Source: an uncultured Lentisphaeria bacterium
GTDB taxonomy: Bacteria > Verrucomicrobiota > Lentisphaeria > Victivallales > Victivallaceae
Reading direction: 5' to 3'
Length of the DNA stretch: 6,257 nucleotides
Assembly: GCA_903821255.1 (NCBI GenBank)
Contig: CAIJKT010000572.1
Location: forward strand, 1-6,257
Below, piece by piece: positions 1 through 5,752 of the stretch (the stretch's first letter is position 1; each line of letters opens with the position of its first letter). A program made the position numbers and the translations under genes. The notes below the pieces were generated by a model, which made no database searches, was not told the origin of the DNA, and worked only from the letters and a program-made list of their open reading frames with translations.

Positions 1-120
1 AAAATTATCGCGCTGATATCGATCCGCGACCTGATGTACTGCGTTGACATGGAGCAGGAAATCGCCATGAGCCACATCAATGACATGTTTGGAGCAACCC
101 GCCGCGATGTCAACTTTTGA
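1..120 (+). CDS. CBS-domain protein, C-terminal fragment
   Basis: The window opens inside a reading frame that ends with TGA at 118-120, leaving 39 residues. The visible part contains IIALISIRDLM, followed by a charged helix (MEQEIAMSHINDMFG). This matches the end of a CBS domain, where a strand ending in a G(I/L)(I/L)S(I/V)xDL motif is followed by an amphipathic helix. CBS pairs usually bind adenine nucleotides and regulate an attached or partner protein; small stand-alone CBS-pair proteins commonly end like this. The rest of the protein lies outside the window, so neither its full domain make-up nor its function can be stated. It is separated from the next gene by about 250 nt that include a possible terminator and a promoter, so it is probably not co-transcribed with the oxidative-stress cluster. 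Confidence 0.65.
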   Translation, partial: KIIALISIRDLMYCVDMEQEIAMSHINDMFGATRRDVNF

Positions 121-142
121 TTTTACATGGTTTTAAACAGTA

Positions 143-193
143 GCGGTGTATTCTTTTTCACCGCCACGGCAGAATGCGGCTTATTCGTTTTTT
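143..193 (+). terminator. possible terminator after the CBS gene
   Basis: GCGGTG (143-148) and CACCGC (159-164) form a perfect 6-bp stem with a 10-nt loop. An alternative CCGC/GCGG pairing (161-164 with 176-179) lies nearer to a run of six T at 188-193. Neither hairpin abuts the T run directly, so this is a weak intrinsic-terminator call, supported mainly by its position just after the stop codon at 120. Confidence 0.35.
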
Positions 194-243
194 ACTGAAT
201 GATTGAATCCTGCGCTGCCGGTAAGTTCTATTCAAAAATCTTC

Positions 244-268
244 ATAGCTGGACAGCATCCACAGCTAT
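244..268. repeat. short inverted repeat in spacer
   Basis: ATAGCTG (244-250) and CAGCTAT (262-268) are perfect complements separated by 11 nt. It is followed by an AT-rich stretch containing the palindrome TTAATT-TTT-AATTAA (286-300), immediately upstream of the proposed -35 element. The AT-rich part could act as an UP element. The function of the hairpin is unknown and it may be chance. Confidence 0.3.
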
Positions 269-305
269 ATATAAAAATAAAAGCATTAATTTTTAATTAA
301 AACAG

Positions 306-333
306 TTGCATGAACTATTTTGAGTAGTATTAT
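306..333 (+). promoter_or_regulatory. candidate sigma70-type promoter of the stress cluster
   Basis: TTGCAT (306-311) resembles a -35 element and TATTAT (328-333) a -10 element, with 16 nt between them. TATAAA (331-336) is an alternative -10 with a longer spacer. The region upstream is strongly AT-rich. It lies 39 nt before the proposed start of the regulator gene, and no equally good promoter is seen in the short gaps between the downstream genes, so it may drive the whole cluster. Confidence 0.5.
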
Positions 334-350
334 AAAAATAGTAACTATTA
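314..350. promoter_or_regulatory. candidate operator with three ACTATT/AATAGT half-sites
   Basis: ACTATTTT (314-321) and AAAATAGT (335-342) form a perfect 8-bp inverted repeat with 13 nt between the arms. The right arm overlaps a second palindrome, AATAGT-A-ACTATT (337-349), a 6-1-6 arrangement like the 7-1-7 boxes of the Fur/PerR family. The half-sites flank and overlap the proposed -10 element, where a repressor would block transcription. The gene just downstream encodes a PerR-like protein, so autoregulation is the natural reading. Exact identity with a classical PerR box (TTATAAT-N-ATTATAA) is not present, so the assignment is inference. Confidence 0.45.
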
Positions 351-371
351 TCAAAAGTAAAGGTTCTGATT

Positions 372-761
372 ATTAAATTAAGCAATACAATTCAGCGAAG
401 AGTGATTCTTGAGGAGCTGAATAAACTCAAGACCCATCCTACAGCGGATGAATTGTATGTTATTGTCAGGGAGAGACTGCCTCAAATCAGTCTTGGAACA
501 GTTTATCGCAACCTTGATCAGCTCTCGGCGGCCGGCACTATCCAGAAGCTGGAAATCGCCGGTAAACAAAAACGATTTGACGGACAGGCAAACAGGCATT
601 ATCATATACGGTGCACAAAATGCGATTGCGTGGAAGATATACCTGATGAGGAAATGACTGAACTGGACCGCAAGTTGAGTGAAATGATTGAATCAATGCA
701 GTTTGAAGGTTACAGGCTGGAGCTAAACGGCAAATGCAGCAGGTGCAGCCGTAAAAGATAG
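372..761 (+). CDS. perR: PerR-like Fur-family transcriptional regulator
   Basis: This is a metal-dependent DNA-binding repressor of the Fur family, most like the peroxide sensor PerR. Numbered from 372, the winged-helix half (about 1-75) contains THPTADELY and the recognition-helix signature SLGTVYRNLDQL. The dimer half has the metal site: His22, RFD (Asp70), HYH (His76 and His78) and Asp89. Asp at this last position is the PerR state, where Fur has Glu. The structural zinc site is CTKC (81-84) with CSRC (122-125). The frame has no ATG, GTG or TTG before the GTG at 402, but conserved helix-1 sequence (SNTIQRRVILEEL) begins upstream. TAAAGG at 358-363 is well placed for an ATT start at 372 or 369. 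Starting at GTG 402 would remove part of the DNA-binding domain, and that codon lacks a good ribosome binding site. First gene of the cluster, 46 nt before rubrerythrin. Family certain; exact start uncertain. Confidence 0.88.
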   Translation: MKLSNTIQRRVILEELNKLKTHPTADELYVIVRERLPQISLGTVYRNLDQLSAAGTIQKLEIAGKQKRFDGQANRHYHIRCTKCDCVEDIPDEEMTELDRKLSEMIESMQFEGYRLELNGKCSRCSRKR

Positions 762-807
762 CATTTGATGTTATTCACTAAACCCATAAACATTGAGGAG
801 AAATTCT

Positions 808-1383
808 ATGTCAAGCATTAAAGGAACCGAAACTGAAAAGAACCTGTTAAAAGCGTTTGCCGGTGAATCTCAGGCCAGAAACCGTTACGGCTATTTTGCC
901 TCGCAGGCCAAAAGTGAGGGGCTGATTCAAATTGCCAATATTTTTGATATAACCGCCGATCAGGAAAGGCTCCATGCCAAACGTTATTTCAGTTTTCTCG
1001 AAGGCGGCGATTTGGAAATAACCGCTGCTTATCCGGCAGGCAAAGTCGGAACGACCGCAGAGAACCTGAAAGCGGCGGCAGCCGGCGAACACATGGAATG
1101 GGAAAGCCTGTATCCGTCATTTGCCGATGTGGCGGACAAGGAAGGATTCCCAAGTGCAGCAGCAGCTTTCCGCTCTGTCTCGAGGGCTGAAAAGCACCAT
1201 GAAGCGCGTTACCTGACTTTGCTGAAAAACCTTGAGGACAACACGCTGCTGGAAAAACCGGAAGAAACTACCTGGGAATGCTCAAAATGCGGTTATTTGC
1301 ACAAGGGCAAAAACCCGCCGAATAAATGTCCGGCATGTCAGCATCCCAAAGAATATTTTGTCGTTCTTTCAGAAAACTATTAA
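808..1383 (+). CDS. rbr: rubrerythrin
   Basis: Cytoplasmic non-haem iron peroxidase that reduces hydrogen peroxide to water with electrons from rubredoxin. The 191-residue length is that of classical rubrerythrins. Residues 1-145 form a ferritin-like four-helix bundle with all expected diiron ligands: Glu20, Glu53, His56, Glu94, Glu97, Glu128 and His131. The C-terminal rubredoxin-like domain (about 155-191) has Cys158-x2-Cys161 and Cys174-x2-Cys177, binding a single FeS4 iron with the long 12-residue spacing typical of rubrerythrin. The ATG at 808 is preceded by GAGGAG (795-800, 7 nt gap). A TTG at 793 in the same frame lies next to this site and is not a credible start. It follows the PerR-like gene by 46 nt and precedes the superoxide reductase gene by 30 nt, matching the usual peroxide-defence grouping of anaerobes. 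Confidence 0.97.
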   Translation: MSSIKGTETEKNLLKAFAGESQARNRYGYFASQAKSEGLIQIANIFDITADQERLHAKRYFSFLEGGDLEITAAYPAGKVGTTAENLKAAAAGEHMEWESLYPSFADVADKEGFPSAAAAFRSVSRAEKHHEARYLTLLKNLEDNTLLEKPEETTWECSKCGYLHKGKNPPNKCPACQHPKEYFVVLSENY

Positions 1384-1413
1384 TAACCCGGATTACAAGT
1401 AAGGGAAATCATC

Positions 1414-1806
1414 ATGACCATTAAAAGAAGCCAGATTTACAAATGTGCCCATAGTGGATTAACCGTGGAAGTGCTTACCTCCGAAGATCAGTGCGTCAAG
1501 CTGGAATGCTGCGGCGATGAAATGCAGTTGCTTCAGGCTAAAACCAGCGATGCAGGCAAGGAGAAACATGTTCCGGTATTGACCGGCAGTGAGAAAGGCA
1601 TTAAGATCGTCGTCGGCACCATTCCCCATCCGATGGAAGAAAATCACTACATCATGTGGATTGAAGTTGCCAACGGCCCTTACGTTAATCGCAAGTATTT
1701 GAAACCCGGCGAAGCCCCGGAAGCGGAATTCTATGTTCCGATGCAGAGTCATCTGGAAGTTCGTTCGTACTGTAATCTGCACGGTCTCTGGACTGGCGGG
1801 AAATAA
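1414..1806 (+). CDS. dfx: desulfoferrodoxin-type superoxide reductase, centre I incomplete
   Basis: Reduces superoxide to hydrogen peroxide without making O2, using electrons from rubredoxin. The 130-residue protein has the two-domain layout of desulfoferrodoxin. The catalytic domain (about 45-130) is intact: Fe ligands His52, His72, His78, His123 and Cys120 (in CNLHGLW), and the catalytic Glu50-Lys51 pair before His52. The N-terminal desulforedoxin domain (1-40) normally binds an FeS4 iron through CxxC plus adjacent CC. Here Cys11, Cys32 and Cys33 are present but the second Cys of CxxC is Ser14 (codon AGT). An extra Cys27 lies nearby. Centre I is therefore probably empty, altered or vestigial, as in the class of two-domain superoxide reductases that lack this iron (Treponema pallidum type). 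Ribosome binding site AAGGGA at 1401-1406. The peroxide produced is the substrate of the rubrerythrin encoded just upstream. Confidence 0.95.
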   Translation: MTIKRSQIYKCAHSGLTVEVLTSEDQCVKLECCGDEMQLLQAKTSDAGKEKHVPVLTGSEKGIKIVVGTIPHPMEENHYIMWIEVANGPYVNRKYLKPGEAPEAEFYVPMQSHLEVRSYCNLHGLWTGGK

Positions 1807-1818
1807 TTAACCATTCAG

Positions 1819-1845
1819 TTCCCGGTTCCCGATTTGAGCCGGGAA
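1819..1845 (+). other. intercistronic hairpin between dfx and ferritin genes
   Basis: TTCCCGGTTC (1819-1828) pairs with GAGCCGGGAA (1836-1845) over 10 bp, including one G-U pair, with a 7-nt loop. No T run follows (the next bases are TGTAATCATTAAAAA), so it is not a standard intrinsic terminator. It may attenuate transcription or stabilise a processed mRNA end between two genes that need different amounts of product. Confidence 0.55.
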
Positions 1846-1872
1846 TGTAATCATTAAAAACAGAGGTGTATC

Positions 1873-2406
1873 ATGCTGAGCAAGGCAATGGAAAAAGCGT
1901 TAAACGATCAGCTCAATTTCGAGATTTATTCTTCATACCTTTACATGTCCATGGTCTCCGCGCTTGAAGCCATGAATTACAAGGGCGCCGCGCATTGGAT
2001 GCGCATTCAGGCTATGGAGGAACTCTTTCACGCGAACAAGTTCTTCAACTATATAATTGACCGCGAAGGCAGGGCCATTCTTCAGGAGATTAAAAAGCCG
2101 AAAACCGACTGGAAGTCATTTCTGGAGATATTCGAAGACGCGCATAAACATGAGATAATCGTCACTTCCAAAATCTGCAATCTGGTTGATCTGGCGCTGA
2201 CGGAAAAAGATCATGTGACCAACAGCACACTGCAATGGTTTGTCACTGAACAGATTGAAGAGGAAAGCAACGGCAAAACTATCATTGAAAAAATCAAGAG
2301 AACTAAAAACTCTACAGATGGTTTGATGATGATTGATACTGAACTTGGCGTCCGTGTGCTCTCGCCGCTGGCGAATGTGACTACTGCCATTTCGACTCCG
2401 GCATAA
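1873..2406 (+). CDS. ftn: non-haem bacterial ferritin
   Basis: Cytoplasmic iron-storage protein that assembles into a 24-subunit shell, oxidises Fe(II) at a ferroxidase centre and stores it as a ferric mineral. The 177 residues match the FtnA family length. Four-helix-bundle ligands are all in place: Glu17, Glu50 and His53 (in MEELFHANKF), Glu94 and Gln127, with Glu49, Glu126, Glu129 and Glu130 able to form the third iron site seen in bacterial ferritins. There is no haem-binding Met52 as in bacterioferritin (Phe52 here), which favours ferritin over bacterioferritin. The start ATG follows AGAGGTG (1862-1868). Within this cluster it probably removes free Fe(II) and so limits Fenton chemistry. 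The stretch after about residue 155 (TELGVRVLSPLANVTTAISTPA) is less conserved than the core. Confidence 0.95.
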   Translation: MLSKAMEKALNDQLNFEIYSSYLYMSMVSALEAMNYKGAAHWMRIQAMEELFHANKFFNYIIDREGRAILQEIKKPKTDWKSFLEIFEDAHKHEIIVTSKICNLVDLALTEKDHVTNSTLQWFVTEQIEEESNGKTIIEKIKRTKNSTDGLMMIDTELGVRVLSPLANVTTAISTPA

Positions 2407-2429
2407 TTTCAGTTCCGCGCAATTGCTAC

Positions 2430-2453
2430 ATGCGCCTGATTGCTCAGGCGCAT
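2430..2453 (+). other. strong intercistronic hairpin before the flavodiiron gene
   Basis: ATGCGCCTGA (2430-2439) pairs perfectly with TCAGGCGCAT (2444-2453) around a 4-nt TTGC loop. The sequence after it (CCTGTTAATTTG) has no continuous T run. It could be a weak terminator that trims expression of the last two genes, or an RNA-stabilising end for the upstream transcript. Confidence 0.6.
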
Positions 2454-2483
2454 CCTGTTAATTTGTAAGGGTGGAGGACAAAG

Positions 2484-3701
2484 ATGAGAGAATTATTGAA
2501 TGCCGTAAAACTTACGGAAAAAGTTTACTGGGTCGGCGCTGTGGACTGGGAAATTAAAAGTTTCCACGGGTACGCCACAGAGCGCGGCACTACCTACAAT
2601 GCCTATCTGGTCATGGACAAAAAAATTACACTGATAGACACGGTTAAAGCCCCGTTCAGGGACGAACTGCTGGCTAGAATCAGTTCCGTCATAGACCCGG
2701 AGCAGATTGATTACATCGTTTCCAACCACTCCGAAATGGACCATTCCGGGTGCCTGCCGGAGATGATCAAGATCGTAAAGCCGGAAAAAGTTTTCGCCTC
2801 GCCGATGGGGGAGAAAAATCTCAAGGCGCATTTCGGCAATGATTTACAGATCGAAATAGTGAAAACCGGCGATTCGCTCAGCCTGGGAGACAATACTCTC
2901 TCATTTGTGGAGACAAAAATGCTTCATTGGCCGGACAGCATGATGTCATACCTCAGCGGTGAAAAAATACTCTTTTCGCAGGATGGATTCGGCATGCATC
3001 TGGCTGGACTGGAACGTTTTGCCGATGAATGTCCAGACTATGTGATTGAATGGGAAGCCGCAAAATACTTCGCCAATATCCTGATGCCTTACGCCTCAAA
3101 AATTCTCTCCATACTTGAAGCGCTGCCCAAATTTAACTTTGATATAAAGACAATCGCTCCGGATCACGGGCCGTGCTGGCGCAAAAATCCGGAATGGATT
3201 ATTGAGCAATATCGCAAATGGTCTGTGCAGAAGCCGGAAAAATATGCGATCGTAGTTTACGATACCATGTGGGAATCCACTGCGACAATGGCAAAGGCAA
3301 TTGCCGACGGTATCAGCAGTGCAGGGGTTGAAGTTGAACTGATCTCGCTCAAAGCCAGAGACCGCAGTTATATCGCAACCATGGCGTTGAAGTCCGGTGC
3401 GCTGGTTATCGGCAGTTCCACCCTCAACAATCAACTGCTGCCGCCAGTCGCGGATGTCCTGACCTATCTTAAAGGCTTAAGGCCGTTGAATAAAATCGGA
3501 TTCGCGTTCGGCTCCTACGGCTGGAGCGGCGAGTCCATAAAACAAATCAACGACTATCTCACTGCAACTGACGTGGAACTGACCTGTGAAGGCGTAAAAG
3601 CCAAATATGTGCCGGACCAGGCGGCGCTTCAGGAATGCTTCAATGCCGGCGCGGCGTCAGGCAGACGGTTAATCGAGAAAATTGAAGCCGGCAGTAAATA
3701 A
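2484..3701 (+). CDS. fprA: A-type flavodiiron protein (rubredoxin:oxygen oxidoreductase family)
   Basis: Soluble enzyme that reduces O2 to water, and in some members NO to N2O, using electrons delivered by rubredoxin to FMN and then to a diiron site. The 405 residues fit class A, with no fused rubredoxin or reductase domain. Residues 1-250 are a metallo-beta-lactamase fold with the diiron motif H82-x-E84-x-D86-H87, then His148, Asp167 and His228 (in APDHGP). Residues 254-400 are a flavodoxin domain with the FMN phosphate loop [10 protein letters not shown] (261-270) and the later GSYGWSGE (343-350). Strong ribosome binding site GGAGGA at 2473-2478, 5 nt before ATG. The rubredoxin gene 52 nt downstream very likely encodes its electron donor. 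Whether O2 or NO is the main substrate cannot be read from the sequence, but the neighbours favour O2. Confidence 0.96.
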   Translation: MRELLNAVKLTEKVYWVGAVDWEIKSFHGYATERGTTYNAYLVMDKKITLIDTVKAPFRDELLARISSVIDPEQIDYIVSNHSEMDHSGCLPEMIKIVKPEKVFASPMGEKNLKAHFGNDLQIEIVKTGDSLSLGDNTLSFVETKMLHWPDSMMSYLSGEKILFSQDGFGMHLAGLERFADECPDYVIEWEAAKYFANILMPYASKILSILEALPKFNFDIKTIAPDHGPCWRKNPEWIIEQYRKWSVQKPEKYAIVVYDTMWESTATMAKAIADGISSAGVEVELISLKARDRSYIATMALKSGALVIGSSTLNNQLLPPVADVLTYLKGLRPLNKIGFAFGSYGWSGESIKQINDYLTATDVELTCEGVKAKYVPDQAALQECFNAGAASGRRLIEKIEAGSK

Positions 3702-3753
3702 CCGGCGGACAAATAAAATAACAAAATTAGAACACCCAACAAGGAGAATGAGA

Positions 3754-3915
3754 ATGCAGAAATTTGTATGTGATGTTTGTGGCTACATCTATAACCCGGC
3801 AGTCGGCGATCCGGATAACGGCGTTAAACCGGGAACAGAATTCAAAGATATTCCGGAAGACTGGGTCTGCCCGGAATGCGGCGTCGGCAAAGACAGTTTC
3901 AGCCCTGTAGAGTAA
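3754..3915 (+). CDS. rub: rubredoxin
   Basis: Small cytoplasmic one-electron carrier with a single iron bound by four cysteines: Cys6-x2-Cys9 (CDVCGYIY) and Cys39-x2-Cys42 (CPECGVGK). At 53 residues it is the standard size, and it has the conserved core aromatic residues (Tyr11, Tyr13, Trp37, Phe49), the GDP(D)NG turn and the [10 protein letters not shown] motif. AGGAG at 3742-3746 is 7 nt before the ATG at 3754, but only 1 nt before the alternative ATG at 3748, so 3754 is chosen. It is the last gene of the cluster and can donate electrons to the flavodiiron protein, the superoxide reductase and rubrerythrin encoded upstream. The reductase that recharges it is not in this window. A strong terminator follows 15 nt after the stop. 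Confidence 0.97.
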   Translation: MQKFVCDVCGYIYNPAVGDPDNGVKPGTEFKDIPEDWVCPECGVGKDSFSPVE

Positions 3916-3930
3916 GTAATTACAGAACAG

Positions 3931-3967
3931 ACCCGCCGGAGAAGTATTTTCTCCCGGCGGGTATTTT
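3931..3967 (+). terminator. intrinsic terminator of the oxidative-stress cluster
   Basis: ACCCGCCGG (3931-3939) pairs with CCGGCGGGT (3954-3962). The stem is extended by AGAA/TTCT (3940-3943 with 3949-3952) across a bulged C, leaving a 5-nt loop. ATTTT follows at 3963-3967, and a second T run lies at about 3976-3980. It begins 15 nt after the rubredoxin stop codon, a typical end for the whole plus-strand unit. Confidence 0.85.
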
Positions 3968-4264
3968 CCCATCATTTTTAACCACTCGGGATACATCCAT
4001 GACGTCTTTTCCAGACAGATATTGGATTCGCCCAAGCCCGTCGGCATGAACAATATCACATTTTGTCCATTTGGGACATCAGTTGAACAGAAAGCATTTG
4101 CAACTGATCTAATATCCCGGAGATTTTAATATTTCCCGTCTTCTCATTTTAAATTTTCAATAGGGACTAATTCATTGGTGATTTTCACCTGTCAATATTT
4201 TTCGGGCTGAATCTCGGCATGTCCAGCGTGAATTTTGCTTATTATGGTAAAATCATCAAGGGGA
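3968..4264. other. non-coding convergent spacer
   Basis: About 300 nt between the plus-strand cluster and the end of the minus-strand pair, with no convincing gene on either strand. It contains a small perfect hairpin, GGTGA-TTT-TCACC (4177-4189), which could lie in the 3' end of the minus-strand transcript but has no T run. On the minus strand around 4027-4075, the translation GQNVILFMPTGLGES resembles a Walker A segment of a helicase with its Lys changed to Glu. This could be a decayed remnant or chance. Confidence 0.5.
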
Positions 4265-5317
4265 CTATTGGTTTTCCCACATTTTCTCCAGTCCGGCATA
4301 TTCGAAGAAATCAATGCCGCGGAATGACGGATATTTTTCTGAGTTCCTGGTGACATGATCTGCGGCTTCAATCAGCTTGTCCCAGCCTTGCGGCTGCAGC
4401 GAGGTTTCAATCGCATCGTCATTAAGGGTGCCGACACTGGTTTTCAGGCAGATTGCCACACTGCCCGGGCGCTTGCTGTTTTTCAACTGAGACTCCGCCA
4501 TCCGGCATATTTTATCCGGTTTGTTGGCATAGGCCATCAATGTGACACAGGCGCATGGTTCAAGAAAATTATTGATTGAGGCGCTGGGCAGTTCTCCTTT
4601 CTGATAACGGGGTTCGAAAAAGCAGCCTAGCGCTTCGGCAAGTTCCAGACCTTTTAAATCCTGTTTAGCCAGCGCTAAGATTGCCAGGGACTGTTTCACC
4701 AGTTGATCATTGCTTTTACCCGGACCGTAACCTTTTTCATCCCAGTAATACTTCAGGTCTTTGGGGAGGTATGAGCGGCCTTTTTTCAAGATATGCGGTT
4801 CGAGGTCGGCGACAACCGCGTCAAAGCGCGATTCCTGTTTTACGGTCTGATTATAGTCAAGCACGGTGCCGGCGGATTTTTTGATATAATCGTCGGAGGC
4901 AAAAGCTTCCGCACCGTCATATTTCAGCGCATGAACTTTCAGCCCGTATTTATGAAATGCCGCGTTGAACGCCGCCGCCCGTCCGCTGTATTTTTTATCT
5001 GCGGCATGTTTGTCGCTGAAACTGTAATAAATATCTGTAAGGCCGAGCATTTTGCATCTGGCGGCCAGCTTTTCAGGGTTCTGCTCATATACGGAAACTG
5101 TGCGGTCATACATAAACACGCCGCTGCGATATTCCGGCTTACGGTTCAGTATCCGGCAGAGAGTGACTGACCGTTCCTGCATTTGCGGAGTAGCCTGAGC
5201 CGGCGCGGCAATACCGTCGCCGGCACTTTCCATCGCCTTTAATGAAATTCCGGACAACGGCGTCAAAAGCATGGCTGCCATTAACATTGATCTGGTCTGT
5301 TTGTATTTTTTTAACAT
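4265..5317 (-). CDS. secreted protein of unknown function, GH18-like TIM-barrel features
   Basis: No firm family is recognised. The 350-residue protein starts with a Sec signal peptide: basic MLKKYKQTR, hydrophobic core at about 11-25, possible cleavage after Ala28. There is no lipobox, so it is probably periplasmic or exported. A Ser/Ala/Gln-rich linker (30-48) leads into an alpha/beta region. FDAVVADLEPH (165-175) resembles the DxxDxDxE active-site strand of GH18 chitinase-like barrels: Asp166, Asp171 and Glu173 are kept and the middle Asp is Val169. MAYAN (261-265) resembles the strand-6 M-x-Y-D motif with the Asp lost. GIDFFEYAGL (334-343) resembles the last barrel strand. This suggests a GH18-like hydrolase or a binding protein derived from one. 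Start ATG at 5315-5317 has AAGGA 7 nt upstream. It lies 18 nt after the EamA gene, so the two are probably co-transcribed. Confidence 0.6.
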   Translation of the reverse strand: MLKKYKQTRSMLMAAMLLTPLSGISLKAMESAGDGIAAPAQATPQMQERSVTLCRILNRKPEYRSGVFMYDRTVSVYEQNPEKLAARCKMLGLTDIYYSFSDKHAADKKYSGRAAAFNAAFHKYGLKVHALKYDGAEAFASDDYIKKSAGTVLDYNQTVKQESRFDAVVADLEPHILKKGRSYLPKDLKYYWDEKGYGPGKSNDQLVKQSLAILALAKQDLKGLELAEALGCFFEPRYQKGELPSASINNFLEPCACVTLMAYANKPDKICRMAESQLKNSKRPGSVAICLKTSVGTLNDDAIETSLQPQGWDKLIEAADHVTRNSEKYPSFRGIDFFEYAGLEKMWENQ

Positions 5318-5335
5318 TTCGTATTCCTTTTTCAG

Positions 5336-5752
5336 CTATTTCCAGATCATGACCAGGGTTCCGGCGGTAATCAAGCCGCCGGCAATGATGGTTTTAACGC
5401 TTAACTGTTCTCCCAGAATAAGAAAAGATAAAACCAGGGTAAGCGCGATGCTGCATTTGTCGACTGGCGCTACTTTTGACACATCACCGATGGAAATAGC
5501 CTTGTAATAGAACAACCATGACAAGCCGGTGGCTAACCCTGATAAAAGCAGAAAGGTCCAGTTTGTTCTGCTCAGTTTGATGATTCCATGATGACCGCCT
5601 TGAGCGAAAACAATTCCCCAGGCTAAAAGGATGACCACTACTGTACGGATAGCGGTTGCCAGATTGGAATCAACGCCTCTAATTCCGATTTTGGCAAGAA
5701 TGGCGGTTAGCGCTGCAAACAGCGCTGACAGTAATGCGAATAGTTGCCACAT
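5336..5752 (-). CDS. EamA-family (DMT superfamily) transporter, single-repeat form
   Basis: Inner-membrane protein of 138 residues with five hydrophobic segments at about 3-22, 31-51, 64-86, 93-113 and 119-137. This is one EamA repeat; the common members have two repeats and ten segments, so a stand-alone half would probably work as a dimer. Features typical of the family are SALFAALTAILAKIG near the start, GLATGLSWLFYYKAI in the middle, and KVAPVDKCS followed by LILGEQLS before the last helix. Members export or import small metabolites, amino acids or sugars; the substrate here cannot be told. ATG at 5750-5752 is preceded by AGGAAGG (5761-5767, 8 nt gap). The gene is complete, with no sign of a second repeat before or after it. 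The stop is 18 nt before the secreted-protein gene. Confidence 0.85.
   Translation of the reverse strand: MWQLFALLSALFAALTAILAKIGIRGVDSNLATAIRTVVVILLAWGIVFAQGGHHGIIKLSRTNWTFLLLSGLATGLSWLFYYKAISIGDVSKVAPVDKCSIALTLVLSFLILGEQLSVKTIIAGGLITAGTLVMIWK

Noticed and set aside
402..761. GTG at 402 as the start of the PerR-like gene
   Set aside because: It would cut off conserved helix-1 residues and has no good ribosome binding site upstream. It remains the only conventional start codon, so it is kept as the fallback.
793..807. Upstream TTG start for rubrerythrin
   Set aside because: The codon lies directly before and within reach of the ribosome binding site used by the ATG at 808, and the extra residues do not occur in rubrerythrins.
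3682..3753. Longer rubredoxin frame beginning inside the flavodiiron gene, or at ATG 3748
   Set aside because: Rubredoxins begin about four to five residues before the first Cys pair. AGGAG is correctly spaced only for the ATG at 3754.
3727..4059. Minus-strand open frame opposite rubredoxin and the terminator
   Set aside because: It is antisense to a certain gene, crosses the terminator hairpin, has no ribosome binding site and shows no similarity beyond the short Walker-like segment noted separately.
4163..4267. Repeated GGGACTA (4163-4169 and 4261-4267)
   Set aside because: Seven bases only, with no flanking structure. Chance, or too short to support a repeat element or an attachment site.
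4793..5170. Plus-strand open frame opposite the secreted-protein gene
   Set aside because: Composition and lack of any recognisable motif mark it as the shadow of the minus-strand gene, which has a signal peptide and a ribosome binding site.
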